Source: Ricordea florida
Lineage: Eukaryota; Cnidaria; Anthozoa; Corallimorpharia; Ricordeidae
Length of the DNA stretch: 64,000 nt
Direction: 5' to 3'
NCBI GenBank assembly: GCA_949710005.1
Contig: OX453277.1
Coordinates: 3,866,001 to 3,930,000, forward strand
Part shown: positions 1 to 15,000 of the stretch, piece after piece
How the letters are laid out: every line of letters begins with the position of its first letter
Position numbering within the stretch: position 1 is the stretch's first letter
Notes under the pieces: generated by a model
Seen by the model: only the letters and a program-made list of their open reading frames with translations
What the model was told of the DNA's origin: nothing
The model's database searches: none
Translations under genes and position numbers: made by a program

Positions 1-3000
1 GTACAAATGGGAAAACCAAATTTAAAAACTCTTACATACCCAATGGATTTTGTAGCACCTGGAAGAAAATGGAAAGGAAAAAACATTAATCGCAACAACC
101 AAGATTTTGAAGCTTAGTACAATAACTATTCAGATCATAAAATACAATAGCTGGAGGTAACACTCTGCCTGTGAGGTGAATAAACTCGTACAGCTGCACC
201 AGGTATAAATATATTGATGATAAAACTTTTCAAGAAAAAAATGAATACCTCAAGGACAAATCACCGCGCAAAACGCAATTTTAATTTTAGGGTAAAGATT
301 TTCCACCGTCAGCACACTTCATGTTTTTGGTTTACAATTAAAACGTCCATTACTTTCAAGGTCACAGATATACAGTAGTTATGCAATGTTTTCGAGTGGT
401 ATACCGTAGAATACACCACGAATCACTTGTATTTTCTTGGTATACACAAAAAGCCTTTAGACGAGTGCGTATGCAAAGAAAATATAAGTTACGAATGGGA
501 TAATCCACGGTATTCCACGCGAAAGCGTTGCATAACTCTTTTATACCACGCCATAGAAATTACAAACTAAAGGTTGAAAGAAACTTAGTAAATGGTTTGA
601 ACCCAGGAGTATCAGCAGTTCGTATGGTGTGATCGTCCGGGTGAGGGTAGTTCTGAAAAGAACTGTTGTTGTTCACCAACAACAGTTCTTTTCAGAACTA
701 CCCTCACCTGGACAATCACACTGTACGAACTATTGAGAGAAACTGCCAAGAACCGCAACGCACAATGGGAAGGAAGGGTGTGACACCGTTGCACTGATCG
801 ACGGGAAGGATCGGTAGAATCCCGGCGAATATACAATGGCTTTCCTGCATTCTGATTGGCTGTATTTTCAATGGCATGGTATAAAATGATATATACAGAG
901 TATATGAAATATTTTCCATAACTGGACAATTCTTTAAGGCTACATGAAATTCAACTGACATTAAGTATATGAAATGACGACAGCTCAAAATTAAATTAAA
1001 TCCAAACAGAGATCACGCAAATTTATGGCAACTCTACTTTAATTTTTTAATGAAAATCCACACAGGATATTCCAAGACCAACAAAGTCTCGTTTCACTAG
1101 TATTAACAAACAGCATTACCTTTATCTTCCTCATAGTCTGAATCATACTCATCCTCTCTGATAATGTCTTCGTCCTCGGACGAACTCTCAGAAGAAGTGT
1201 ATTTCACTTCCTCCTTTGCCTCCAAGGAGATTCCATCAAAGCTTGAAACAGAATCCTTTTCATCATGTTCGGGTGTTGCTCCCATTTCGCTCTCCATAGG
1301 GGCGTCTGACAACTCAGTGTTAGAAGAGGTGGGCTTTAAAGAGCAAGTTACGTTACCACTCATAACGGCGTTTGCCACGGCAACAGCAGCTGTCGCTGTG
1401 ATGACATTCGGAATGGAGTGACTAGGAAGGGTCATGGATGGCATGGTTGTCGCGCCTGTCACTACATATGGCAAGTTGGCCTTCACTTTGGTCAGCTTGC
1501 TCTTAGGAAACACAAAGTGAGTAGGTGAGTCCTTGGTATCCGTATCAAAATTGAGTTCTTTCTTGGCTGAATTTTCTTCTGTGCTGGAAGCTGACGAGAT
1601 GCCAGAGTCTGGTGATGTCGGGCTTTCTTGTGGGGAGGTTTTGTCTGGGAGTATGCATCTAGGTGGACGTCCTCCATATGTAAAAAAAAAGGTTTGAGAC
1701 TAACGCATCTTTAAAAATTTAACATACTACAGTATTCTAAGAGATCAACGTTAAGCATATACAGTGCATATCAAATATTCTTAAGATGTATGTATCATCA
1801 TCGTCGTCATCATTGGTTCTTATGTCTTACAGGTTCTATATGTAGAATGATGTTATAGCATGAAAAATCCAGGTTTGGTGAGCAATAACGCATTGGGGTG
1901 AAAGGTACCGAGAAAGGACTAGAGAAAGCAAGAAAGATAGCAAGGCCATTAAACTAGGTTCATGGAAAAAAAAATCACCAGGCTTAAACATAGACGTCAT
2001 TTCAGCAATTTCAGCTAGAAAGACGTTTTTCCTCTTTCTAGCTTTTTCTCCCCTGACTGTTTTTCTTTTTAGCATGTCCAATATGGCAAACCCCGACCAT
2101 CGGCTACTAGGAGACAAGTCCTTCTGAAAACTACAAATTACAATCTTAAACTTAATACACCACTGCCAGCATAAGCAGTGATTCAACTCGTTATCAAGTT
2201 TTACGATCCTCAACCTTAAAGTCCCAGCAGTGACCACCATCCAATGTCTCATTACAATAATCACTGTTCATCAATCATTCATGTTATGAGAATAACGAAA
2301 ATGATCACCCAAAAAATTGTATTGATATTTAAGGAAATTCTCCCCACTAGTACCATAACAAGTATATGAGAACAGTTAGGAGAAAATGAATATTGATGTT
2401 GGCGGTTAAAGGGTTAACTGCCTTACCCTTCCTATGAGTAGGGGTGGTTGGAGGACTTCTGTTCTGCCTGGCCATATGCTTCTGACTTGATGCAACGGGG
2501 CACCCAGATAGGCTGTAGAGCAGGTGATATGATCAGAGAACAACAGAACCCTAACACAACCATGGGGCGAAAATGGGAGAACACGAAATATGCCACTAAC
2601 GTTGAACCACTTTACATGGGAATCTACATAGGTTATGGGGCAGTCACAATCAAAGTAGGCAAATGAACCTTTTCACTCCAAAGATATGAGTAGCAATTCT
2701 CACTAGTGAGTGCCATATATTTTGTTTCACATCAATTTGGAGAATTTGATATTAGATAAATTCATCATCTTTGAGACGATCATGTTGCTCAATTCTCATA
2801 GTCAGTTTGCTGTACAGTGTAGTATCGTGGGAAGGAGAAATCCTGTCTTGATTGCTTCTGGATGTGAAGGGATTAATAAACTCAACAGTATAACCAAGTG
2901 AAGCTACAAACAGGCAAATACCCTGTTGGTTGACCATCTGACTGCATACCTTCTATGAGAAGTATAAAGACCAGTTCTATGGCCAGTACCATCACATCCA

Positions 3001-6000
3001 ACTGTGGGACACCTGGATAACAGGCACATGCTATTATAGCTACACTAATATGCAAGAAATATTGAGTTTTATTACTTATTTTCACAGGAACTTAATTTCA
3101 CGAAAATGGAACAGGCATATCTCAAAGGACTCAAATTTGGTGATTTGTCCGAAATAAATGCATGGTATGGGAACTAAATTTCACGAAAACTGACAAAATG
3201 CTGATCTGCATTATCAAACAGTTAGTCTCAGGATTGGCAAGACTTAAGTCCACCTAAAAAGATAACGATGAGGAAACACAGACTCAAATTCAATTTGCAG
3301 TTAATAACAGGGATGTTCACAAGCCTTAAGCACAATTGTATTATGTATAGCTATTAAAAGTATCTAAAATGGAAGAGGTGATACAACACTGAGGTAACCT
3401 TGTGATTGACTAGCATGCCATCTTAACCCTTTACTCCCTGAGAGTGACCAACATGCATCTTCTCTTAAACATAATACTACAAAGGCAACCATAGAGCTCA
3501 TGAGAATATGCAATCTGAAAACTGGTATAGGATTTTGTTGATATAACATCAAAATCTCCACACTGATGTGATGAAAGATGTATTGAGATCAGTTAGAAGA
3601 ATTAAGATTTTGATCTCAGGGGTTAAAGGGTTAAAAGGGTGGGGAGGGGGTCCACCAATGCTAGCCACATGGCTAACACCCTTTCTTACCTCTACAAGCA
3701 GTTCAGTTTGCATTTAAATGACAAGCAATTCTACAATTTTTTGTTTCAAAGGCTACCAATGGTTATTACAACTTGCAGAACCAATGTAACACTGACGCAC
3801 AACAAGCAAAATTACACTTTACTAAACAATTCAATTTGCGTTTGGTGCGAGATTGTGAAACTGGCTACACCCCAACTGGCGTAAGCTAACGAAAAGAGCT
3901 TTTAAAAGAAAACTTCATATATTACTTTTAACCGTAATTGGGATTGAGGACTGTTATGTTGACGCCCATTCTTTAATATTGAAAATAAATACCAATAATT
4001 ATTGTACCCTATAGCTTTATGTTTCGCTACGTGTTTCGTTTTACATTGTATGTCTTCGTCTTACATTGTAGTGTAATTGTAGCAATATTGTAGTCTTTTA
4101 GCTCTAATACTTAATTTTTGTTTATTGCTAATTATTGTATCTTATAGCTATGTGTTTCGTTTTCAACTGCACGTCACAGTCTTACATTGTAGTGTTGATG
4201 TTGTAGTAATAATTATCGTAAATTTTTAATTAATTTTAATTTTTGCCCTTTACTAATACCCGCCAAGATTAGGTGTTGCTATACGCGGGTTGTGTAAATT
4301 ACCTTTATATATTTGTTAGAAATAATAATAAACAACAATAAAAGGTTACATTCAGGATTTAGGTCACCAGTCTCACAATGCTCTGAACACTGCTCTACCC
4401 GCAAATAGCAAAGGCCTGCAATCTTAATCTTTTACAGTCAAATGTAAAAATAGTGTTTTGGATGTTTACCGGTAGATAACTTTCTTTGACATTTGAACTT
4501 TTTTCTTTTCTTTCCTAACTTGTTTTTTCTTGTTCACGCTTGTGAAACCAAGTTTATAGCCGGGCAAGTCCTGTATCGAGTGGTAATTTGAATCAGTCAG
4601 ATGTTATTGGTGTAAGCTGAATTGTGTGACTTTGTGGACAGATTGGAGAGAGTTTTGGTAATTAATTTGATTTTTCACGCTGGAGAAGCAACTTTTTAAA
4701 GCCATTTTAAGTCATTTGTAAGCCATTTTTTATGACCTTCGATGAAAGCCGTGACATTGGTCATTACAAATAGCGTAATAATCACGGGCATCACTTATGA
4801 CATTAGCATGGCAAAAAATATATTTCACTATTTTAGTTTATTCAGCACACTGACTCACCGTACTATAGTATCATCTCCTGGTGCTAGAGACAGCTTCCCT
4901 GTGATTAACAGAAAATTCCTCTTAAGCCTCTAACATCTAACTCATTTAAGTTGCTATTCAATTCAATGTACAAATGACTCATCATGTACATACAAGAACA
5001 GTAATTTAAAGGACAGGATATTTGATTATAGAGCTTATGCACATGACGTCACGGCAGCCATGTTGGTGTCCCCAAACAAAGAAAAGGTGGCCATGTTGGT
5101 GTCCCAAACTGATCCTCCAGGAATTAAATTCTATTCTTACGCAAACATCTTCTTTTGTTTCCTTTAAAAGCATGGCTGCTGATCATGTGAGTGAATAGGC
5201 TCTAAAGATCAGTAATAATAGGTTTTTCAACACTACTGCTAAAGACTGCCCCGCACATTCTTAAATGATTCTTTTGGACTCAACCCCATAAAAATAATGT
5301 TTTTTTTGTTTCCAGTTACTTGCTATTGGCTATCTTAAACTTCCTGTTATCTCAAACAATTCTTTCTGTCTGTCATAAATGTTCAAGATCAAATGATATG
5401 TACATGATATAAATAATTGTACATATCATGTACATTTCATATGTATCATGTTCAAATACAGTACCTACGTGATTTTGTACAGCACACTAACTTAACATTT
5501 ACTTTCCCTGCTATAAAACTATAACACAAGTAGGATACACATGTACTGTAGCTTACCATCTCTTGTCTTTTCTACTGACACTCTCCTTGGACACCCATAT
5601 AAACTGAAAAAGAGGACACACACACACACACTTTAATAACAAGGCTGTTATGGTTATTGATCAATTTATTGATGGAGATCAGTGCACACTACAACCACAT
5701 GCGAGGAAGACACTAGACAGGACTGTCAGAACGTCAGAATTTGAATTTGAACTGTTCAAGTGCATTCTAAGCCAGCATTGCATCAAACTAAGTCTGACAC
5801 ACATTCATGAACTACAGCAGCATAGCATCACACCATGTCTGATCAATTAATAATTACTAGTTACAGACTTCAAGGATGCACAAATAAATAAAACTATTTT
5901 TGCCGATGTAAAGATCAAGAATTCCCTTTGCGCATAGAAGGCACATCTTCCCCATGAATTAATGATAACATAGAAATTTACCTTCTGTGTGATGCAAACA

Positions 6001-9000
6001 GACCTGACTTGTGCCCTGAACCATCACAACCTGGAGTGGGACACCTGTGATCAATCACAGGAGAGGGACCTTAATTGTTGTTTTACAAAATCTCCCTTTT
6101 TCATGAAGCATGGTAAATTAATGATTGGGACTAAATGAAGAGAACCTCCTTTGTTTTGTGTCAAACTGGTTTCTGTGATGTGCACTGTGGAGGATAATGA
6201 TCAGTTGATAGGGAACTTAAGCATGCGCTTTTTTGATACGCGGACGGCAACCGGAAGAGAACATTTCATGTGCCATGACAGTGGTGTCTCCCAGATTTTT
6301 ATAGTGATCATCTCTAATGGAGAAAAGATACTAATCAGTGCAAATGTAGTTGTGTGAAGACAAGTTAAGGAGAAACAGCTCACTTCCAGTTGCCGTCCGC
6401 CTCTCAAAAACGCGCTTGCTTAAGCTCCCTACTCTCTGCCAATATTGCTTGTTAGAATTAATTTTATTAACTGCACTTTTAAGTATAAATTTTACCTGGA
6501 TAATTCTGAGGTTGTATCCACATCCCTGTCTGTTGATCAGCAAAAAATTATTAATAGGTGAAAGGTGAACTGTATATCGTTATATAAGAACACTTCACAT
6601 GGGTTAATGACTGAGGTAACTGCAGGAGTAATTTGCTTGAAGTGGTTAATAGTAAAAGGACAATTTAAGTGTTAATTACAGATAGCTGTAGATATCTGAC
6701 AATGTCAAAATGTGGTGAGAACAAAAAAAACTGGCACAAAAGCCACACAAACATACATATGCATACTGTACACATAAGTGCCTATCCTCTGGTAAATGTA
6801 ATGGTTAAACAACTATTACTGCAGTATACTGTGTAACTCTTTGAAGCATATTTAGTTACATGCATATGTGCTAATATAAATGTTGTGACTTAGTTCCTAC
6901 CTCCACTATCCCTTCGTGAATATCTTCGGCTAGTTTTCTGTACATATGGACATCCATAAACACTGGGACAAAATAACATACACAGTGGGTATAGCATAAT
7001 AAAGAATGCACATGATATTCTTGATACTATCTATTCAACAATTATTTAGATTCATTAATTAGACATTCCTGCCATCACTCCTAACAGTATTCAGTGATTT
7101 ATTATATGGCTTCTTTGGCAAGTAATGCTGAGTTATTTATCTTGATATTGTACCTGTTATACAAAATTGATTCTGCAGAATGATAACTATACTCAGTATG
7201 TAAATAAAGGCGATCACAGATTCTTACAATTAACACCTTAAGTTATTCTCTATTTTACCTGCGATGTGATGCAAATTTCCCATTAACATGTCCTTTCCCA
7301 TCGCAGCCTGGTGTTGGACATCTGTTGTGGAATTAAAAGTTTGCAAACCGACAAGGAGGTAAGCCACGTACCCAATCAATTCAAAACTGACCAAGTTGCA
7401 ATATAAACCACATACAAAATTTGGATCAATTTTACCATGGGCTTACTTCTTAGGTTAGTCACTATTATTGCAAAACCTAGCAAAAGTACTTCTGATAACA
7501 ACAGAGGATGTACATTGAAAAATGAAAACTTGATTGGGCTCACAATGTTTAGACAAAGGCCTGGATCCAGTAATGACGTAGCTGACAAATAAAATGTTAC
7601 AGTTTTGGTTAGGAGAGTTCTGATAAATACCAGGAAAGAAATGAATTATTATAATCAACAAGCTGAGTCACCAAGACGTCAGGTGAATACTAAACAAAAA
7701 AAATATATACTTTATTTACAGACTGAGTTTGAAAACTGTAGGATAAAAGCATAAGAGGAAGTACAAAATGCTGTAACAAATAATTGAAAATCTATAATTA
7801 CACCAATATCCATGAGGTCCATTAGGGGGGTCTGAGTATCCCGTATCTCATTACTTTTTGCCCCAAATATCCCATATCTCATTGCTTTTTGGCCCAAATA
7901 TCCTGTATCCCATTAATTTCTGTGGTTTGTATCCCTATGATGCAAGGCACTACTGATGATTTCATTGCAGGTAATATGTTTCTGTACTAGAGGGGGTGGG
8001 TTAGAGGTAGCAAGTTATCTGGAAGGGCCACTTTATCAGGTATTGTCAATGTTTGATACAAAATAATTGCATTGAAAATATTTTTTTCACTTTTTCCCCT
8101 TATAAATTGATCAATGGCCCTATTTTAGACCATTTTATCCTTTTAAGAAGTCACAGCTTTGATGTTCAATATCCCAGGATTTCTTTTTAGATATCTTGTA
8201 TCCTGTTAATTTTTCCAACAATTTATCCCGTATCGCTATACTTTTTACCTAAATATCCCGTATCCCGATAACCCCTAATAGGGCCTAAGTCATGAGTGTT
8301 ATAATAACAGTGTATAAGTTATAGTAAGTTATATACTTAGCCATGCATACAGATATAAACATCGTAAGGCAGATGCAAGTAAAAAGCAGGCACTGTAAAT
8401 CCAGATGATATATAACTCACAAACTTGAATTGCATTTACATGTAGATAACAAAGACCCATGGGAACTCGATTAAATAATCTACATGATAATTACTTAAAA
8501 CAAAATCAAAAAAAGTTTGCAGTATTCTAAGAATATAAAATGAGAGTTAAGCCATCTGGACAAACTGTGCATATCAATAGATGAAATCAGGCTAGAATCA
8601 GTTCAAATTATACCGCATCCTGTTTAATACCATGTAATTTAAAACTCCCAAAGCACATATAACTCAAACAGCAGGAAAATTAAACCGTAACTTCTACAGA
8701 AGAATCAACAAAGCATAAAAAAGCATAAGATAATGACCATTGTTTCTATGACACTTAAAAAATTAAGGAAGGATTTCTCTTACCCAATCAGCTCCTGAAT
8801 AGATGCTACAATAAATAAGGAATGAAATAGATAAAATAATTTCACAAAGTAGAAATGCACCTGCCTTAAAAAAAATTTCTAAGGGTAAGTTAAGCTAAAA
8901 GGTTAAAACAAAACAACCCTTTTATCCAAATATTATCACCCTACAAATATTATCACCCTACAAATATTATCACCCTACAAATACTTTGACCCTACAAAAT

Positions 9001-12000
9001 TAATATTTTCACCCTAACACCTAAGTCTATTGCAGAGTTTAGGAGCACCTGCTGCTATTCATTTTGAAATTTGGATGAAATTTTGACTAAAGAATAAATA
9101 TTATTTTTTGAAGCTACAAAACTGAATTTTTATATTTACATTTAAAGAAATGCATAGTTAAATAATCATGACAACTGATTTTTCAGAAACTGAGTTATTA
9201 TTTAGAACCTTTTGCATTTTCATCTTAAGGTCACTGGTATTTAAAGAATATTGATACAAAGAAATAATTAATCTGTAACCATGAAATACTATATAAACAC
9301 ACTAAAAGCTTGAATTTTCTCATGCTGACTTTAATCTTTGGGTCACATTTGTCTCCAACCATTGATTTTACAGATAGTCAGATTTAGTCAACATGGAAAT
9401 TGCAGCAAGCTCTGAGGGAAAGCTAGTTAATTGGCCAAATTACAAGTGAAATTTTATCTGTAATAAAAACTGAAAGGCTATCAATGCACAACATAGGTTA
9501 AAGGTTCTAACATTATGGACAATGTTCTTATTGTATTGTTGTTATTCATTCACTGAGGCATATAAGAAAATAAACTTTAAAGTGTATTGTAATATTTGAA
9601 TAATTACTGAGCTCCTAAATACAAAAATGCATGAAAAAATTTAAAGAAGTCATTTTTTCACATGAATTGCTCTGTTCAAACAACATACTGATTTCTGTTA
9701 ACAATGTTTTTTACTGGGATTTATACTGGAACTTAAAGTTTACAAAGAAGAAAAGTTTTGAATAAATTTTTATTATGCAGGTCCAGCTTAAACCAGCTGG
9801 GGCAAATAAAAAGGCTTACAAACTAATGCTGCTTGATAAGGCTTGACAACGTCTGTGCATTATATGCGACAGAGTTATATGTTGTATAATAATATTATTA
9901 CTATTCATCCCAGTGATTAAATTAAAGTCAATATGCAAGATGAAAATTGGTGAGTATAAATTATTTCAATGTCAATTGCTTTTCTTTGGTCACAAAACTC
10001 AAAAGTGGAAAGAGTCTAACATTTGGGCTTGTCCTAAGGTTGGCATTATATTCTTAGGTCAAACTTTTATTTGGCTCAGTTGTAAGAGACAAACCTGCCA
10101 TGCCAAGTCCTCTGCACTGCCTCTTGAGATCTCGTACATTTGCAGCAGGTGTATCAGTATCAGGTGACACACCACAATGTTGAGAGCTTTGTATCTGATA
10201 AAAAAGAAAAGCCAAACTTATATACTATGACTTCAAGTTGTGATCATTTAATCTACAATGCATTTCTCCCTCTGACATCAATTAGAATTGCATACATTAA
10301 AGTAAACTCCCATTCTCATTGGCTAACAAAGTGATGGTATTGTATTTAAAGTGGAATTGCACCAGTGTTTTCTTTCACACCAAAAAAACAGGTTGACATG
10401 GTACCAAACAACAAGTACTTTGATTTTCTACCACATACATGATTCAAGAAAAATTCATTGCCAGCCTTGTAAAATTTCACTTGAAAGCCCTCCTTGCTTC
10501 GTGATAATTGGGAGATATTGGTTTTACACATAAAATTTAATGTAGAATTCACTCATGATCATCATACAATGACTTCTAGTAGAAACCAACTAGCATACTA
10601 TCACAAATCCTACAATCTGATTGCCTCGTTGCTTTACAGCTTGGTAAACATTCTGCCACTTCATTCATCTTAAACTCAGTATATATTTAACAATAATGTG
10701 TATATTTAACATCACTTATTAAACGTAAAATATACACTGTCAAGCAGACATAAAGCACTGACCAATAAAAATTAGAAAGGTGCTAAACTCTTCACCTTTG
10801 CGTTGTTTTTTGGTATACAGTCACCAGGCCTATCCTCTTTTCTTTCTATACATTCTTCACTGCAGTATAACTTGCTGCCATACACAAACTTGTCACTGTT
10901 CACCTCTTCCCCGCAGGTGCCACAAGACATTGATGCTGTTGCCTCAACTTCCTGGTGTTTCAAACGTAAATCTTCTACTGCATCTTCAGAACTGGAAGCC
11001 AACTCTTTCTCTGCATCGTTTTCAGTAGATTTATCTTGGTCAAGTAGCATGACTTGAGAAGTTGAGATTTTAAGGCATAGTTTGGGCACCTTTTTAGGGA
11101 CATCCCCTTCCTAGAATACAGAAGTTATAATTAACAATTAGATTACAAGCTCAAGATTTCTAAGGGGTGATATTTCATCAGGCCAAAGGCCGAATGAACT
11201 ATCACCTCATAGCAATCAAGAGCGAATAAGCTAATTGTTTTGGTAAAATCATAAACGAAACAAAAAAAAAATATGTGTCCGTGAAAAAAAATAATACTAA
11301 ATCTTCATGTGAAACTTCACTCAAGTGCAAAGACGTTGCCATATTCAACCAAGTGCTGCACTCTAATGGCTGATAGCGTGCGCTACCTCAGCCAATCAGA
11401 TTGCAGCATTTGCAGTATGCTAATAGATTTTTACCAATATATAACATCATTTAGTGTTGTTATCTATAGTTTTGATACCCTGTGGTACTAGCTCTCACTG
11501 AACAGTGAGTAACAGGTAATAGTCATATATGCCCAGTTTGTGTCATTTAGTACTTCAGTAACTATAAAATACCTAATATAAAATATAAAGTGTTAAACCT
11601 CTGAGAAGGCATGGAGTTTTACACAATAAGAAAAAGCTCCTTTAGCATGCACTACTGTACCACCAAATGAATATGAACAGGTGCAACACTGAACTTTCAA
11701 AGTGGCCTTTTGTTAATCTCTTCATGATCATACTATATACAACCCTTTCTCTCTCGGAAGTATGCCCAAAATGCAACTTTCCATGACCATACCCATTCAC
11801 ACAGCAAGCAGGAGATGGGGATAATTTGACAACTGAATGCTCTTAATGAGCATCATCTAGAATTGCACATGCAGTTAAATCACTGCAGAGATTTACTATG
11901 TACATCATTGTAGGTCTTGGAAGTAAAAAATGTTGAGATAAGCTGATCCAAACAAGATTACATCAACAGTAAAAATGTTTCGTTTAGCTTTCCAGACAAA

Positions 12001-15000
12001 TCTTGCAAATGTAATCAATTACAAGTGTAGAGGTTCTAGGTTAATTAGTTAAATAAAAAGACCTCTCTTAAGTTTACATTACATCATTTTGTAAATTATC
12101 TTCACTTATGATCCAGCTTGAAGTAACATAAATCTGTCAAAGGTTTAATAAAAATAAGATATCTGCAATCTAAACAGCAATAAAGTAGCCAGCTGGCGTA
12201 GGGAGAACATTTTGATTAAAGTGATGCTTTCTCCCTTATCCGATTTCCCAACATCCCACAAACAAGAAAAAAAAAACAATATCTGATATTAAATCCAACC
12301 AGAATTCAGCATCATTTGATTTAAATTTCTGCACAATTGCAGGAGTTTATAAGATTTCAATAGCAACCAGTTGGAAAAACAAGATCTACAGTAACGGACA
12401 AAATCAACATAAAACACCAAATGGGCCATTACCAAAGGTCTTCAATTTCTAACAGGTTTTTGCAAGCTGCAAGGTTTGACATGATGACAAGAAGGAGAAA
12501 TTTTGTGTCACCTATAAATTTGCCTACCCTCACACAAACAAGAAAGTAATTATTGACAAGAAATTTAAACTGGATTCAGAAAACAGTTAATCTTTTGACT
12601 TAAATCTCTGCAAAATAGATTCCAGTGGCAACCAGTTGGTAAAACCAGGTCTACAGTACAGGACAATATCACTGTAAAATCACAAATGGACTATTCCTCC
12701 ATTCTTGATAGTCCTTTGATCAAAAACAAAATTAAAATCTGCAACTATGAATTTTAATTCAATAGTCCAAAAAATTAAAGTTTGTTTCTTCTTCTTTAAA
12801 CCTGTAAATGAAATTCATTATTGATTTGAAAACTACTTAAGAAGTTAAATTTTGCAGTTTTCATATTTTGAACTTTTGTTGGAAATGCAAAAGTGTCTTC
12901 AGCTTTTTTCGCATTCACTGGCTCTGGCAATATACACCTTTTAACCCGCACAATAACTGCAATATATTTGTAAATATTCAGTAAAACAATTTTAGTAACT
13001 AAATAACAGTTTTATTTGAGATAAAGATGTTTATGCAACAACCAAATGTGATTCATTCATGAATGAACCCAATTGTGCAAACCTGTTTGCCAGCTTACCA
13101 GTTACAGTTTCGGAGTTGCAGCAAAGTTAAAAATGTTTTTGAATTGATTACTCTACATACTGCTATTATTGTATGTGACCCAAAAACAGAAAATAAAACA
13201 GCATACCATAAAATGCAATGGTTGGTAAGAATTCTTGCAAATAAAACATACACTCTACTATGGTGTTATGGAGAACGAAAGAACATAAAATTGCAATTGC
13301 AATTGCAATTGCAAAGAACATAAAATTGCAACAATATTGTACATTAACTTGGGTTCTTAGAGTGTGGATAATATTCTAATCTACAAAATTGATACCATAT
13401 CCTATGAAGAATGTATTTTACGTTTGTAACCATATAACAGGATCTTTTGAGATATATCACTTGCATTTCTTTAATTTCCACTTGTCTATACACTACATTG
13501 AAACATATGGAAGAAAAAAAAATTGAATATCATCTGCCACAACATGTTGACAAGCATTGTACCTAAATGCATTTCAATTGCTAAGTGAAAGCGGGGAGAT
13601 TAGCCCAGCAATTTTCTGCATATTCACAAAGACGGATATCTCGTAGAACCCGTACTAGAAAAGGGGCAAATTTCTGGGGCTCTACTAGAAAGAATATTCA
13701 GACTGAAAAGTCACACTATCTATGAGTTGAGTGGAATTTTCTTCCATCTGCGAATAGCTTCACACCTATTTTTTTATAGATTCCGTTCATTTATAGTTTT
13801 TATAAAATTTAATGTTTTCATACGATTCCAAGCCTTATTCGAATTCTCTCCAAATAAACTGCAAGAAACTCAAAGGAAACATTATGTGTTCTGTAACGAC
13901 GTGCAATGATGCAATTAACATTTTGGCTTGTTCCCGATATGTCGAGTCCCGACTAAAGTTGTCCATAAAATTTACAACATCAGAACATTTCTATCGCTGT
14001 ATTTGTAAGATATTATTCATTTGAAAATTTTAAGATCACGAGAAGCCAATGGCTCAGGCAGGGTCAGTGGGAATCAAATTTTAAAACTTGTTTGGTTTAT
14101 GCTATCGGGAACATTCTTGACCAGAGTTTCCGCAACTTTTCTCATCCTTTTCAACTACCGATTCAAAGCGGCAAAGAGACCATCTGTGCATAATAATATG
14201 AGCAATTACACTCGAATATTCTCTACGCTTTTAAATTTTTTTTAAAAATTGGTTTTTATTTAAATTTTAAGGTCCATTCGATCGTATTTTCCACTGAAAG
14301 GTGCAATTCAAGGAAATATTCTTCGAGCGATGGAAGGATTAGGATGTCTTAGTTCTACATTATGCGTGAAAACAACTGCCGATGTTTACTTACTCAAAGT
14401 GTAAGTTCTAATCGGTGAAAAAAAAATTCTCAGTGATTTATACATCGAAGTACGAATTACACTACGCAAAGAAATTTTGTTAATCCACATCGGATGATTC
14501 TACCAAGGCAAAACTTGGACGGAAGAATAACTGGATCCTTTATAATGGAAATAAACAAAGATCAAAGCATTTTCTTCGAGAAATTGCAGGTAGAAATTAA
14601 CATATCTCATAAGCAATATTAAAAAGTATTTCTGGGTACGTTCTTTGGCCTGCATTTTTTGAGTAAATAATCGAGAGGAAAACGGCAGCAAACCACGAAT
14701 GGGACAGACTAAAGAAACTTCTCCACGCCGAAATTAATAAGAAATTGCGTCTATTCTTCAAGAGGAAGAACTTTCGGCAAGTGCCCTCGAATGAATGAAG
14801 AAAATATGCAAATTAGTTCAGAATTTACGAAAAGTTTAAAAACCATCCACAGACTCGCTAACATTTCGCGATCGCATATCACAAAGGGCAAGAATCCCAA
14901 AAATTGTACATAAAAAAACACTTTTTATGCCATGTTTTAAACAGCAAGTTGGTAGGAAGGTAACACGAGCTTGCCGGAGCGAGTTTCATTTGTGAATCTA

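Noticed and set aside
3241-3260. Strong minus-strand acceptor (cgttatctttttag) as start of the missing exon
   Set aside because: In the required phase the frame meets a stop after seven codons before any acceptable donor.
4260-4278. 19-nt phase-compatible candidate for the missing exon between fingers 2 and 3
   Set aside because: The acceptor lacks a pyrimidine tract and the sequence seems part of a dispersed repeat tail ending in AATAATAATAAACAAC.
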